A stretch of 64,000 nt of DNA from Myxococcales bacterium (lineage in GTDB: Bacteria > Myxococcota_A > Polyangia > Polyangiales > Ga0077539). How positions within the stretch are numbered: the first letter of the stretch is position 1; each line of letters starts with the position of its first letter. The translations under genes were made by a program, and so were the position numbers. Location: assembly GCA_016793325.1 (NCBI GenBank), contig JAEUKI010000006.1:1-64000 (forward strand). The letters are read 5' to 3'. The notes under the pieces were generated by a model that saw only the letters and a program-made list of their open reading frames with translations, was not told where the DNA came from and did no database searches. Shown piece by piece: positions 35,765-44,675 of the stretch.

Positions 35765-37033
35765 GTGCTGACAGCCCCGACGTGGACGTACTCGGCCGCG
35801 GGCGGACCGAACCCGTTCATCGTTCCCGCCCGAGGAGGGTTCATCGCGACAGCGATCAACACCGAATCGGGCGCGACGATCGTGGGACTCGGCCGCCGCG
35901 CGACCCGCTTCGCCAGGCCGCTGAAGCTCGAGCCGCGCGGCGTCGCCATCTTCGCGCAGCCTTCTCCCTTCGGACTCCCGTCGCTCGCGTGGGTCGTCGG
36001 CTACAGCACGACCGCCGGCGTGACGCCGCGGTTGATCGCGATCACATCGGACGGCGAGATCTCGATGGACGTCTCGCGCCCCGAGCTCGGTTGGCGCGAC
36101 GGTCGCGCGGTCGCGATCAGCGAGACTGAACACGGCCCAGTGCTCCACCTCGACGATCGTCACCTCGTGCTCGACGCGCACGGCGACGTCGTCGCCGACC
36201 TCGCGCGCCCCGCGCTCGACGCGCCGTACTTCGTCGAAGGCCGCCGCCTCTTCGCATTCGATGGAACCTCCATCGCCTGCGTCGACCTCGTCACCGGCGC
36301 AGTCAAATCACGGATCCCCGTCGACGGACGACCCACCGCGATCCGCGTCGATGGCTTCGAGCGTCGCCTCGCGATTCGCCTCGATCGCGTCCTCTGCTCG
36401 CTCGATGTCGACGACGCCTCCGCGCTCCCGCGCCTGCGCGCGTTCGTCGGCGGGCTCGCCTCGTCTCCCAACACTGCAGACTCGAATTTGCGCCTCGGAA
36501 GCGGTCCCCCCGCGAAGGTCGAGTGCCTCGACGACGACGGCGTTCCGCGCTGGAGCGCGACGCTCCCGTCGTCGACGTCCGCGATGGGCGCTGGGTTCTT
36601 CGTCGGCGGCGAAGCGCTCGTGTACGCGTCGCACGCGGGCGGCGAGCGCGTGTACATCCTTCGCGACGGCGAGCCCATCTTCGAGCGCGCTCGCGCTGGA
36701 CAGCCCGTCGTCAGCGGAGCGCTCGCGCGCATCGGCGATCGAGCCGCGATCGTGGTCGCGCCCGGCGCGCCACCGAGCGAAGTGATCGACTTCTCGACCT
36801 CCATCGAAATCGCCGGCGTTCGCGGCGGAGGCGCCGTCGCGTTCGAGCGCCCGAGCGCCGGTGGCACACACCCTCAACGCATGGTCGCCGTCGACGCCGC
36901 AGGCGCGCGCGTGATCGAAATCAGTGACGGCGGCTCGGGCGCGCGGTGGGCGGCGGTGAGCGACGGCCTCGTCGCCGTTCCCCGCACCAACGCGGCCCGC
37001 GTCGACCTCTACGACACCGGAGCGCCCGCATGA
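35765..37033 (+). CDS. Beta-propeller-like protein, first of an overlapping pair
   Basis: The GTG start at 35765 gives 422 residues without a signal peptide, so it is probably cytoplasmic. The sequence is nearly all short beta strands with repeated VLDAHGDVV, VDGFERRLAIRL, ILRDGEPIF patterns, like PQQ/WD-type propellers. No enzymatic motif is seen. The stop overlaps the ATG of the next gene (ATGA at 37030-37033), whose product is also propeller-like with a zinc ribbon, so the two are likely partners. The family was not recognised. Confidence 0.6.
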   Translation: MLTAPTWTYSAAGGPNPFIVPARGGFIATAINTESGATIVGLGRRATRFARPLKLEPRGVAIFAQPSPFGLPSLAWVVGYSTTAGVTPRLIAITSDGEISMDVSRPELGWRDGRAVAISETEHGPVLHLDDRHLVLDAHGDVVADLARPALDAPYFVEGRRLFAFDGTSIACVDLVTGAVKSRIPVDGRPTAIRVDGFERRLAIRLDRVLCSLDVDDASALPRLRAFVGGLASSPNTADSNLRLGSGPPAKVECLDDDGVPRWSATLPSSTSAMGAGFFVGGEALVYASHAGGERVYILRDGEPIFERARAGQPVVSGALARIGDRAAIVVAPGAPPSEVIDFSTSIEIAGVRGGGAVAFERPSAGGTHPQRMVAVDAAGARVIEISDGGSGARWAAVSDGLVAVPRTNAARVDLYDTGAPA

Positions 37034-38499
37034 GCGAACGCTGCGATCGTTGCCGCAAAGGCTTCGGCTCGAGCGAGCCCAAAGACGACATCGAGTGGCT
37101 CCTCGGCGCGACTCAGATCCCCGAGGCAGGACAGCGGCAACTCCGCGTCGCGCGATGCACGCGGTGCTCGAGCTACCTCGTCGACGTCGTGAGCACAGAC
37201 CGAGAGCGCCACGACGTCGCCCTCCACGACGTGTGCGTCGTGCAACACGAGTCCGCGCGCGCCGCGCTGCTCGATCGCACGCCGCTCGCGCTCGCCGCGC
37301 TCTCGCCGCAGCTCCGCCGAAAGCACCTCGAAGAGCTGTCCGCCGAGATGCCGACGCGCGACCGCGACGCGCTCGGATGGATCGAGCAAGGCTCCGTCGC
37401 TTGCACCGAGCTATTTCGCGCGCTCGTCACTCGCGTGTTCGCGCGATCGACGCCCGACCTCCCGAAGCTCAGCGACGTTCGACCCAGGACGTTCGCGCTT
37501 CGAAAGCAAGGGAGCGCCGTACCGCCGCGCAGCGCCCTCGAGCTCGATGACGGCTCGCGCGTCGTCGCGCAGAGCAGCGGCGACAAGACCCAGCTCGTGC
37601 GCCTCCGAGGCGATCGCGTCCTGTGGCGCGCGGACCTCGAAGGGGCGTCGCGAGAGACGTTCGTCGCGCGTGTTCGCGGATCGAGCGCCGTGATGCTCGT
37701 CGCGCTCAGCGCGCCCACCGAAGGCTCCGGCGCGCTCGCGTACATCGTGGACGACAACGGAACGGTGCGCGGGCCCGCCGTGCACGAAGGGCGCGCGTCG
37801 TCGTTCGACGCGTTGTCCCTGCCGCGCGGATGCTTGTACGTCGCGGGGTTTCAGTCGCAGATGGTGCTGCGCGAAGACGCGTCGATCGCGTGGCAAGCGC
37901 CCAACGCAGGCGCGTCGAGCGCCGTGTCCTTCGGCGACGCGGTTCACGTCGTCGAGCCGCCCTGGCGCCTCTTGTCGCTCGCGCTTCCCGACGGCCAAGA
38001 GCGCTGGCACTTGCCCGTCGACAAGAACGCGCAGATCGCTCCGTCGGGCGACGGACACGTGCTCCTCGCGTCGAGCGAGGTCGTCGCGCGCGTCGACGTT
38101 CGCGGAGCCAGACCCGCCGTGCGTTGGCTCGTTCAGGGATCGAGCCCACTGCCCCTGCGCGGAGGCGGCGTCGCGATCGTGCGCGATCGCTGGGAGAAGA
38201 GCGGTCGACGCATCGAGTGCATCGTCGTCGACGCCGAAGGTCGCCGTCGCTTCGCGGTCGCGCGCCCCGAGGTGACCAAGGCGCCGACCGCCGAGCTCGG
38301 CAACGGAGTGCTCCTCTACCACGCGGGCGGCGACGTCGCGGTGAGCGCCAACGAGCGCGTCACGTATGCGGTCTCGGTGCCCGAAGGCAGGACCGCGAGC
38401 GTCACGCTCGAAGACGGCGGCGCTTGGATCGAGTACGACGGGATCGTCGATCGTATCGACCCGAGTGGCCGCCGCGTCGCGCGCTACCGCGTGGGTTGA
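37030..38499 (+). CDS. Zinc-ribbon plus beta-propeller-like protein
   Basis: This is a 489-residue protein from ATG at 37030. The N-terminus has a four-Cys zinc ribbon: CDRCRKGF at 5-12 and CTRCSSYL at about 43-50, spaced 35 residues apart. A helical linker (LSPQLRRKHLEELSAEMPTR) follows, then from about residue 165 the rest consists of repeated beta strands ending in D/N-G-x motifs (LELDDGSRVV, VDDNGTVRG, LPDGQERW, VDAEGRRRF) like the partner at 35765. Translational coupling suggests a complex. Two palindromic repeats follow 9 bases after its stop. Confidence 0.62.
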   Translation: MSERCDRCRKGFGSSEPKDDIEWLLGATQIPEAGQRQLRVARCTRCSSYLVDVVSTDRERHDVALHDVCVVQHESARAALLDRTPLALAALSPQLRRKHLEELSAEMPTRDRDALGWIEQGSVACTELFRALVTRVFARSTPDLPKLSDVRPRTFALRKQGSAVPPRSALELDDGSRVVAQSSGDKTQLVRLRGDRVLWRADLEGASRETFVARVRGSSAVMLVALSAPTEGSGALAYIVDDNGTVRGPAVHEGRASSFDALSLPRGCLYVAGFQSQMVLREDASIAWQAPNAGASSAVSFGDAVHVVEPPWRLLSLALPDGQERWHLPVDKNAQIAPSGDGHVLLASSEVVARVDVRGARPAVRWLVQGSSPLPLRGGGVAIVRDRWEKSGRRIECIVVDAEGRRRFAVARPEVTKAPTAELGNGVLLYHAGGDVAVSANERVTYAVSVPEGRTASVTLEDGGAWIEYDGIVDRIDPSGRRVARYRVG

Positions 38500-38507
38500 G
38501 CGGCTCG

Positions 38508-38595
38508 CGACGCCCCGTTGGAAGGAAGACACGCAGTGAGCCAACTCCTGGGAAATTTCCCGGGAACTGCGTGGCGTGTCGCCAACGGAAGGCGT
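38508..38595. repeat. Palindromic repeat family, copy 2
   Basis: The outer stem is CCGTTGG (38515-38521) with CCAACGG (38582-38588). The middle stem is GACACGC (38528-38534) with GCGTGTC (38574-38580). The centre CCTGGGAAATTTCCCGGG (38547-38564) is palindromic apart from one G-T wobble position. It has the same design as copy 1 (2441-2540) with a compensatory base-pair change in the middle stem. It directly follows the stop of the zinc-ribbon gene and could act as a terminator or RNA-stability element. Confidence 0.85.
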
Positions 38596-38607
38596 CGCGA
38601 AGTCCAA

Positions 38608-38697
38608 CGACGCCCCGTTGGAAGGAAGACACGCAGTGAGCCAACTCCTGGGAAATTTCCCAGGAACTACGGGTGGCGTGTCGCCAACGGTAGGCGG
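38608..38697. repeat. Palindromic repeat family, copy 3
   Basis: Direct repeat of copy 2 starting 100 bases later, nearly identical. Its centre CCTGGGAAATTTCCCAGG (38647-38664) is a perfect 18-base palindrome, whereas copy 2 has one mismatch. The right arm GTGTCGCCAACGG (38678-38690) again pairs with the left CCGTTGG and GACAC. The tandem arrangement is typical of BIME-like REP clusters. Confidence 0.85.
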
Positions 38698-38704
38698 CGC
38701 TGCG

Positions 38705-39043
38705 TTACCGCGTGAAGCCGTTGGTGAAGTCGCGGAGCATGTTCGCTCCCGCGCGCGCCGCGCCACCAGCGAGACAGCCCGACGCCTCACCGCAGGTGCG
38801 CGCTTCGTTCACGCAGCGGGCGGTGCGCGCGGCGTTCTCCGCGTCGACGCCGGGGCGAACCTCGGACATCGTTCGCTCGCACTCGCGGCGATCCGCGTCG
38901 CCGCCCTGACAGAGCGACACGACGCGCGCGCACGCGGCTTGCGCCGTTTGCACCGCGGGCGTCTGCGCGTTGCCCTCGTTGCGACAGCCAGCGATCGACG
39001 CGCCAACCACGAGCGACAACGCGAGCAAGACGGACTTCATCAT
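38705..39043 (-). CDS. Small Cys-rich lipoprotein
   Basis: This is a 112-residue protein. MMKSVLLALSLVVGASIAGC carries a lipobox IAGC, so Cys20 is likely lipidated and the protein exported. The mature part has seven further cysteines (AACARVVSLCQ, RECERTM, ARCVNEARTCGEASGC) spaced as in helical disulfide hairpins. Family unknown. It is transcribed toward the tandem palindromic repeats, only 8 bases from copy 3, which would make those repeats its 3' element as well as that of the convergent gene. Confidence 0.65.
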   Translation of the reverse strand: MMKSVLLALSLVVGASIAGCRNEGNAQTPAVQTAQAACARVVSLCQGGDADRRECERTMSEVRPGVDAENAARTARCVNEARTCGEASGCLAGGAARAGANMLRDFTNGFTR

Positions 39044-39246
39044 GGAGCACTCCTTCGTGGCCGAGTGAGTTGGCGCACGGATGAGCAGTGTTTGCCATCC
39101 CGCCCTACGGTCCGCGGGGTCGGACCGTCGCCCCTGAAGTGAAGTCTGATGGCAGCTCCTCTGACGGTGACGACGACGTTCTCGCGACGACCGACGGGAG
39201 CGGCGGGTAGGTGTGCACGGTCAGCCGAGCGCGCAAGGGCCCCGGC

Positions 39247-40599
39247 TCATCGACGCTTCGAGCGCGACTTCGCGAGACGAAACACTGGGTAGATCACGAG
39301 TCCTGTCGCGATCGTTCCCAGTGAAATCAAGGTGTTGCGAGGGTCGCGAACGGCGTACCCCGCGACGATCGCCACGCTCACCAACGCGAACACCACCTGA
39401 GGAACCGGGAACAACGGGGTCCGGAATCGTCCTTCGCTCGCCGCCTCCTCCGCGCCATCGCCTCCGCGATCGAACGCGCCGCGCGCCCGCAGTCGCGCCA
39501 CGCCGAGCGCTCCGAGGGCGTAGAAGGGCCAGGCGCCGAGGACGAAGACCTCCCCGAGCTTTCGAAGCGGCGAGTGGATGTACGCGATCGCGATCGCGCC
39601 ACACACAATCAACGCGACCGCAGGAACGCCCCGCCGCGACACGCTCGCGAGCGGCGCGAACAAGAGCCCCTCCTTCGCGACGGCGAACACCACGCGAACG
39701 CCGCTCATGTAGCCGACGGCCGCGGCGCCCACGGACGCGATTGCGACGAGCGACGCGAGCCACGGACGAACCGAGCGCGACGAGAGCGCGCCCGCTGAAA
39801 AGATCGTGCTCCCGTCGCCGAGCGACGCGAGCGCGCGATGCGACGACCCCGCGAGCACGCTCGTGAGCACGAAGAGGTAGAGCGCCGCGACGAGGAGCGT
39901 TCCCCCGACGATCGCGCGCGGGAGCGTCTTTCTCGGCGATCGCACTTCGCCCGCGACGCTCGTGATGTCGATCCAACCGTCGTACGCCCACAACACGGGA
40001 ACCATCGCCGCCAACATCGACGGCGCCACGGTCGACGGCGTGCTCGCGACGATCGTGCTCGCGCCGCCGCGCACAGCGAACCACGCCGCCGCGAGGCCCA
40101 CCGCCGCGATCCCGAGCACCTTCACGACCGTGAGCGTGTTCTGCAGCCCAGCTCCTGCGCGAAGCCCGAGGACGTTCGCCGCGACGAGCGACACGACGAT
40201 CGCGTCCGCGACGAAGGGATTGCTCGTGATCGCCGCGTCGCGAAGGTTCCAAAACGCCACCTGCGCGAAGAACGCGAAGCTCGACGGGACGAGCACCACG
40301 AGCATGGTCCAGCCGAACACGAACGCCGCCCAGTCCCCGAACGCGCGCCGCACGTACACAGCGAGCCCGCCGGTCTCGGGCATCGCAGCGCCCGCTTCGG
40401 CAAACGCAAGCGCGCCGAGCAGCGAGAGCGCCGCGCCGAGCGCCCACACGACGAGCATCGCCGTCGCGCTCGTCGTCAGCCGCGCGGTCTCGATCGGCGA
40501 CACGAAGATCCCCGTCCCGATCATCGCGCCCGCGGTGAGCAGCACCGAAGACCGCACGCCGAGCTCGCGGCGCAGTTCGCCCTGCGTTTCGTCGCTCAT
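39247..40599 (-). CDS. Amino acid permease, APC superfamily
   Basis: ATG at 40599 gives 450 residues and about 12 hydrophobic segments. The signature GAMIGTGIFVSP (about 25-36) is the helix-1 Gly motif of APC transporters. LAFAEAGAAMPETGGLAVYV and WAYDGWIDITSVAGEVRSP are also typical, closest in style to LAT/basic amino acid exchangers. It probably imports an amino acid or aromatic amine. Last gene of the seven-gene operon; its start overlaps the creatininase-like stop (ATGA). Ending the cluster with a permease suggests uptake of the operon's substrate. Confidence 0.88.
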   Translation of the reverse strand: MSDETQGELRRELGVRSSVLLTAGAMIGTGIFVSPIETARLTTSATAMLVVWALGAALSLLGALAFAEAGAAMPETGGLAVYVRRAFGDWAAFVFGWTMLVVLVPSSFAFFAQVAFWNLRDAAITSNPFVADAIVVSLVAANVLGLRAGAGLQNTLTVVKVLGIAAVGLAAAWFAVRGGASTIVASTPSTVAPSMLAAMVPVLWAYDGWIDITSVAGEVRSPRKTLPRAIVGGTLLVAALYLFVLTSVLAGSSHRALASLGDGSTIFSAGALSSRSVRPWLASLVAIASVGAAAVGYMSGVRVVFAVAKEGLLFAPLASVSRRGVPAVALIVCGAIAIAYIHSPLRKLGEVFVLGAWPFYALGALGVARLRARGAFDRGGDGAEEAASEGRFRTPLFPVPQVVFALVSVAIVAGYAVRDPRNTLISLGTIATGLVIYPVFRLAKSRSKRR

Positions 40600-41414
40600 T
40601 TCTTCGCGGGTTCGGCCGGTGGCGCCGCGAGCCCGAGCGCCTCGAGGCACTCTGCGGCGATCATCTCGACGAGCTTGTCGTACAGCGCCTCGCCCGCGGT
40701 CGCCGACGCTTCGCGCGGCTCGCCCGCGTACGCCATCGTGAGCCCCATCGCCGCGAAGTTGTGTTTTCCCTCGCGGATCGCGGCGCTGAGCGAGATGTCC
40801 ACGTCGGGAAGCGCGGCGCGCAGGTCCTCGCGCACGAGCTCGGGCCTCGCGGCTTGCACGAGCGAGCTCTCGTAGCTCCCCGCGTGGCACGCGCCGCGCT
40901 TGAATTCGTGGGATAGGGTCCGCCCCCACCTTCGCGTCAGTTGATTCGCGAACACGACGCCGCCCACGCTGTCTCGCGCCGCGTTCACCGCGCGCTCGAC
41001 CGCCGTGACGTGCTCGGGCTCGAGGTGGTGATTCGTCACGCACACGAGCGCGAATCCCGCGCCGCGGAGCCCCTCGATCACGGCAGTGATGTACGCGACG
41101 AGGGCGGGCTCTGACACGGTGATCGCGCCCGCGAAGCCCTCTGCATAGCGCGTCACACCATAGGCGATCGCCGGCGCGCACACAGCGCTCGCGCCTCGCT
41201 CGCGAAGCGATCGCGCCGCGCGCCGCGCGCACTCTTCCGAGAGGATCGCGTCGGTCGCGAGCGGCAAATGTGGGCCGTGCGGCTCCGTCGAGCCCACGGG
41301 CAGAATCACGATGGGCGTCGGGCCCGCGAGCAGCTCGGCGCAGTCGGCCATCGTGCACTCACCGAGCGCGAGCGCCACGCTTCGCCAACGGGCCCCGAGC
41401 GCGTCGCCGCTCAT
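40596..41414 (-). CDS. Creatininase-family amidohydrolase
   Basis: This is a 272-residue enzyme of the creatininase/MftE fold. The metal motif GSTEPHGPHLPLATDAI (about 41-57) supplies Glu, His and Asp ligands, and LVCVTNHHLEPEH resembles the GNGGN-type loop region with extra His. SLSAAIREGKHNFAAMG lies near the C-terminus. The family opens amide or cyclic C-N bonds. In this operon it might release an aromatic amine or acid before CoA activation (inference). Its ATG at 41414 overlaps the stop of the CoA-ligase gene and its stop overlaps the permease start. Confidence 0.85.
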   Translation of the reverse strand: MSGDALGARWRSVALALGECTMADCAELLAGPTPIVILPVGSTEPHGPHLPLATDAILSEECARRAARSLRERGASAVCAPAIAYGVTRYAEGFAGAITVSEPALVAYITAVIEGLRGAGFALVCVTNHHLEPEHVTAVERAVNAARDSVGGVVFANQLTRRWGRTLSHEFKRGACHAGSYESSLVQAARPELVREDLRAALPDVDISLSAAIREGKHNFAAMGLTMAYAGEPREASATAGEALYDKLVEMIAAECLEALGLAAPPAEPAKK

Positions 41415-43060
41415 CGCGGGCCCTTGTGCGCGTCCGCGCGGATGGCTTTTCGATCGATTTTGCCTCGGTCGTTGCGCGGCAAATCGTCGACGAACACGAC
41501 CTCGCGCGGGTACTTGTGCTTCGTGAGCCTCGATTTCACGTGCTCTTGCAGCGCGACCGCGAGCGAGTCGCCAGCGACGACGCCGGTCCGAAGCTGAACG
41601 TACGCGCGCGTCGTGAGCATCCCTCCCCCTTGGTCGACGCCGATGAGCGCGCACGAGAGCACCGCTTCGTGCTCGAGCAGGCACTCTTCGACTTCGATGG
41701 GCGAGACCCACTGCCCAGAGACCTTGAGCAGCTCGTCGGCGCGACCGCCGAACCAGAAGTACCCGTCGCGATCGCGACGAAAGAGATCACCGGTCCTGCA
41801 CCAGTGCCCGTGAAACGTCTTCCAAGACTTGTCGCGGTCTTGGAAGTACCCGAGCGCGACGCTGTCGCCGCGGATCCACAACACGCCCGTCTCGTCTTCG
41901 CCCACTTCGGGCGCGCCCGGACCTTCGGCGTCCGCGGGAAGAACGCGCGCTTCGTAGCCTTCGACCACGCGTCCGAGCGAGCCTGGCTTGATGTCTCCCG
42001 GCCGATTGCTCACGTAGATGTGAAACATCTCGGCGCTCCCGATGCCGTCGTACACGTCGATCGCGAAGCGCTCGGTCCACCGAGACAAGAGCGGCGGCGG
42101 CAGCGCTTCACCCGCAGAGAAGCAGAACCGCAGCGACGACAAATCGAGCCCCGCGCCGCCCTTCGCGCGCAGCGCTTCGTCGTGGTCGAGGAGCTTTCCG
42201 ATCATCGTGGGGACGTTTGTGAGCACCGTCGGTCGGTACCACTCGATCGCGCGTACGAGCGCCTCGGGCGTGGGGCGCTCGCTGAAGAGCGCCGCCGTCG
42301 CTCCCACGGCGAACGGGAAGAACAAATTGGTGCCCGTCGCGTAGCCGAAGAACAGCCTCGGAATGCTCACCGTCACGTCGTCTTCGCGCATCCCGATCGT
42401 GCGACGCGCGAAGACTTCTGTGTTGAACGCGAAGTCTCGATGCGTGTGGATCGCGGCCTTCGAGTGCCCGGTCGAACCCGAGGTGAAGAGCCAGATCGCC
42501 ACGTCGTCGCGGCGCGTCTTGACGGGCTCGGACCACGGTCGCGCCGCGGTCACTTCGTCTTCGAGCGCGCGCACCGCGAGCTCTCCGAGCGACGGAAGCG
42601 TCACCGCCGCGCACGGATCTTCGTCGGTCTTCGCATCGGGCACGACGTACACAGCGCGAAGGTGCTTGCTCGCAGAGAGCACGCCCGCGAGGGCCTCGAT
42701 CACCCTCGGAACCGCGACGATCGCCGACGCGCGGGTGTACTCGACGAGGTACGCGAGGTCCTTCGTGGGGGCGTCCGGGTTTCCCATCGCGAGGACGCAG
42801 CCGGCTTCGAGCGTGCCCATGATCGCCCACGCGAACGGCGGCAGATCGGGCAGGATGATCAGCACGCGCTGCTCTTGCCGAACGTCGTGCGCCCGAAGCG
42901 ACCGCGCAAAACCGCGCGAGCGTTCGCTCGTCTCGCGGTAGGTGTACGCGCGATCCCCGAAGCGCATCGCGACGCGATCGCCTCGCCCCTCCTTCACGCG
43001 GTCGTGCAGAAAATAGTCTGCGAGGTTGAACTCTTCGTCGAAGGTCGGCGCGGTGTTCAC
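41411..43060 (-). CDS. Benzoate-CoA ligase family acyl-CoA synthetase
   Basis: This is a 549-residue ANL-superfamily enzyme that uses ATP to couple an aromatic carboxylate to CoA. The N-terminal FNLADYFLHDRVKEGRGDRV is typical of benzoate/aminobenzoate-CoA ligases. The P-loop is FTSGSTGHSKAAIHTH. YDGIGSAEMFHIYVSN carries the adenylate-binding motif, YFWFGGRADELLKVSGQWVS the A8 hinge, and RNDRGKIDRKAI the catalytic Lys. It lies 20 bases downstream of the acyl-CoA dehydrogenase and overlaps the creatininase start. It probably activates the pathway substrate; benzoate, 2-aminobenzoate and salicylate all remain possible. Confidence 0.9.
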   Translation of the reverse strand: MNTAPTFDEEFNLADYFLHDRVKEGRGDRVAMRFGDRAYTYRETSERSRGFARSLRAHDVRQEQRVLIILPDLPPFAWAIMGTLEAGCVLAMGNPDAPTKDLAYLVEYTRASAIVAVPRVIEALAGVLSASKHLRAVYVVPDAKTDEDPCAAVTLPSLGELAVRALEDEVTAARPWSEPVKTRRDDVAIWLFTSGSTGHSKAAIHTHRDFAFNTEVFARRTIGMREDDVTVSIPRLFFGYATGTNLFFPFAVGATAALFSERPTPEALVRAIEWYRPTVLTNVPTMIGKLLDHDEALRAKGGAGLDLSSLRFCFSAGEALPPPLLSRWTERFAIDVYDGIGSAEMFHIYVSNRPGDIKPGSLGRVVEGYEARVLPADAEGPGAPEVGEDETGVLWIRGDSVALGYFQDRDKSWKTFHGHWCRTGDLFRRDRDGYFWFGGRADELLKVSGQWVSPIEVEECLLEHEAVLSCALIGVDQGGGMLTTRAYVQLRTGVVAGDSLAVALQEHVKSRLTKHKYPREVVFVDDLPRNDRGKIDRKAIRADAHKGPR

Positions 43061-43080
43061 GGGTCGCTCCGTTCGCAGGG

Positions 43081-44655
43081 TCAGTTCTTCGAGCCGTCGC
43101 TCGACGCGCCGGGGTCGTTGTCGTCGGGCTCTCCGCGACGGGACGCCTTGCCCAAGAGCTTCGTGGCGGGCGTGTCCGGCATCGTCTCGCGGCCGAGCGG
43201 CCGCTTTTGCGCAGGGATTTCAGGCATCGTTTTGCGCATCGCCTCTTCGGCGGTTCGTTGCGCGACGAGCGGGCGCTTGGGCGTCGGGCGCGTCGCGGGC
43301 TTGCTCGGCGGCGCGAGCATCGCGGGCGTCTCGACGGTCTTCGACGTGTCCGAGTGCGGGCGATCGATCGCTGTCTGTCGCAGCGAATCGCCAGCGTCAC
43401 CAGGGATCCTCGCCTCTTGCCGCGCGCGCTCTCCGCCCGTCAGCACGCGCGCGATGATGATCTGATGCACCTCCGAGGTGCCCTCGTAGATGCGGAGCGC
43501 GCGAACGTCGCGGTACAGACGCTCGACCGCGATGCCGCGGAGGACGCCCGCGCCGCCGTGAATTTGCACGGCGAGGTCGATCACGCGCTGCGCCGCCTCG
43601 GTCGCGTACCACTTGGCCATGCTCGCGTCGATCGAGACGCGCTCGGTGCCTTTGTCGCGACCGAAGGCCGCGCGGTAGACGAGCAACCGCGCCGCGTCGA
43701 GCTCGGTGGCCATGTGCGCGAGGTGCCCCTGAATGAGCTGGTTTTCGGCGATGGTCTTCCCGAACTGCTCGCGCGTCGTCGCGCGAAAGAGCGCCTCGTC
43801 GAGCGCCCTGCGCGCCATGCCGCAGGCCGCGGCGCCGACGGTCGTTCGAAAGGTGTCGAGCGTTCGCATCGCGAGCTTGAATCCGTCTCCTTCGCGGCCG
43901 AGCCTGCGCGACGCCGGGATCACCAGGTTGTCGAAGCGCACGGTGCCGACAGGGTGCTCGGTGACGAGCATCTGCGGGCCTTCGAAGGAGAAGCCCGGGT
44001 CCGTGGACTTCACGACGAACGCTGTGATCCCGCGGTTTCCTGCGGCGGGATCGGTCTTCGCGAAGACCACGTAGTGACCCGCGATCCCCGCGTTCGAGAT
44101 GAACGTCTTGCGACCGTTGAGGACGTACTCGTCGCCGCGGCGCTCGGCGGTGGATCGCAGCGCGCCGACGTCCGAGCCTGCCTCGGGCTCGGTGAGCGCG
44201 AAGGCCGCCAGCGATTCGCCTCGCAACACCGGGGGCAGAAGCTCTTTGCGAAGCGCGTCGCTCCCCGCGACGACGATCGGAAACGAGCCGAGACCCTGCA
44301 TCGCCAAGACGAACTCCGAGAGCGCGCTGGCCCATCCGAGCGTCTCGCGCAGCAAGCACACCGCGCGAACGTCGATCTGGTCCCGCCTCGATCCGAGCGC
44401 GAGCCCGCCGAACGACGCGGGGACGCACGCGTCGATGAGCCGCTCTTTTCCGAGCTTGAGCGCGATCCGCGCGCAGCGCTCGCCGAGCTGCTCGTACGTC
44501 GCTGCGGCGCTGCGTCGATTGCCGTCCTCTTCGGGCGCGGCCACCGTCATCGCGAACTCTCGCGCCCGCTCTGCGAGCGCGATGTGAACGGCGTCGAAGA
44601 AAAACGGCAGCTCGTCGGTGGCGAGCGCGTTGCGTGAGCGAACGAGTGGCGTCAC
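43081..44655 (-). CDS. Acyl-CoA dehydrogenase with extra C-terminal tail
   Basis: This is a 524-residue FAD-dependent enzyme, about 130 longer than usual. Standard motifs are AFALTEPEAGSDVGALRSTA (FAD/substrate loop), YVLNGRKTFISNAG, QIHGGAGVLRGIAVERLYRD and RIYEGTSEVHQIIIAR with the catalytic-base region. After the normal end (VLTGGERARQE) about 110 residues of Pro/Lys/Thr-rich low-complexity sequence follow. They contain two imperfect repeats (KTMPEIPAQKRPLGRE, ETMPDTPATKLLGK) of unknown purpose. It follows the enoyl-CoA hydratase by 20 bases and likely introduces the double bond in the beta-oxidation-like part of the pathway. Confidence 0.9.
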   Translation of the reverse strand: MTPLVRSRNALATDELPFFFDAVHIALAERAREFAMTVAAPEEDGNRRSAAATYEQLGERCARIALKLGKERLIDACVPASFGGLALGSRRDQIDVRAVCLLRETLGWASALSEFVLAMQGLGSFPIVVAGSDALRKELLPPVLRGESLAAFALTEPEAGSDVGALRSTAERRGDEYVLNGRKTFISNAGIAGHYVVFAKTDPAAGNRGITAFVVKSTDPGFSFEGPQMLVTEHPVGTVRFDNLVIPASRRLGREGDGFKLAMRTLDTFRTTVGAAACGMARRALDEALFRATTREQFGKTIAENQLIQGHLAHMATELDAARLLVYRAAFGRDKGTERVSIDASMAKWYATEAAQRVIDLAVQIHGGAGVLRGIAVERLYRDVRALRIYEGTSEVHQIIIARVLTGGERARQEARIPGDAGDSLRQTAIDRPHSDTSKTVETPAMLAPPSKPATRPTPKRPLVAQRTAEEAMRKTMPEIPAQKRPLGRETMPDTPATKLLGKASRRGEPDDNDPGASSDGSKN

Positions 44656-44675
44656 TGGTTGGCCTCGATTGTGAG

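Noticed and set aside
38508..38697. Possible CRISPR array from the tandem repeats
   Set aside because: Only two tandem copies of about 90 bases, each an internal palindrome, with a ~12-base gap and no cas genes; not a repeat-spacer array.
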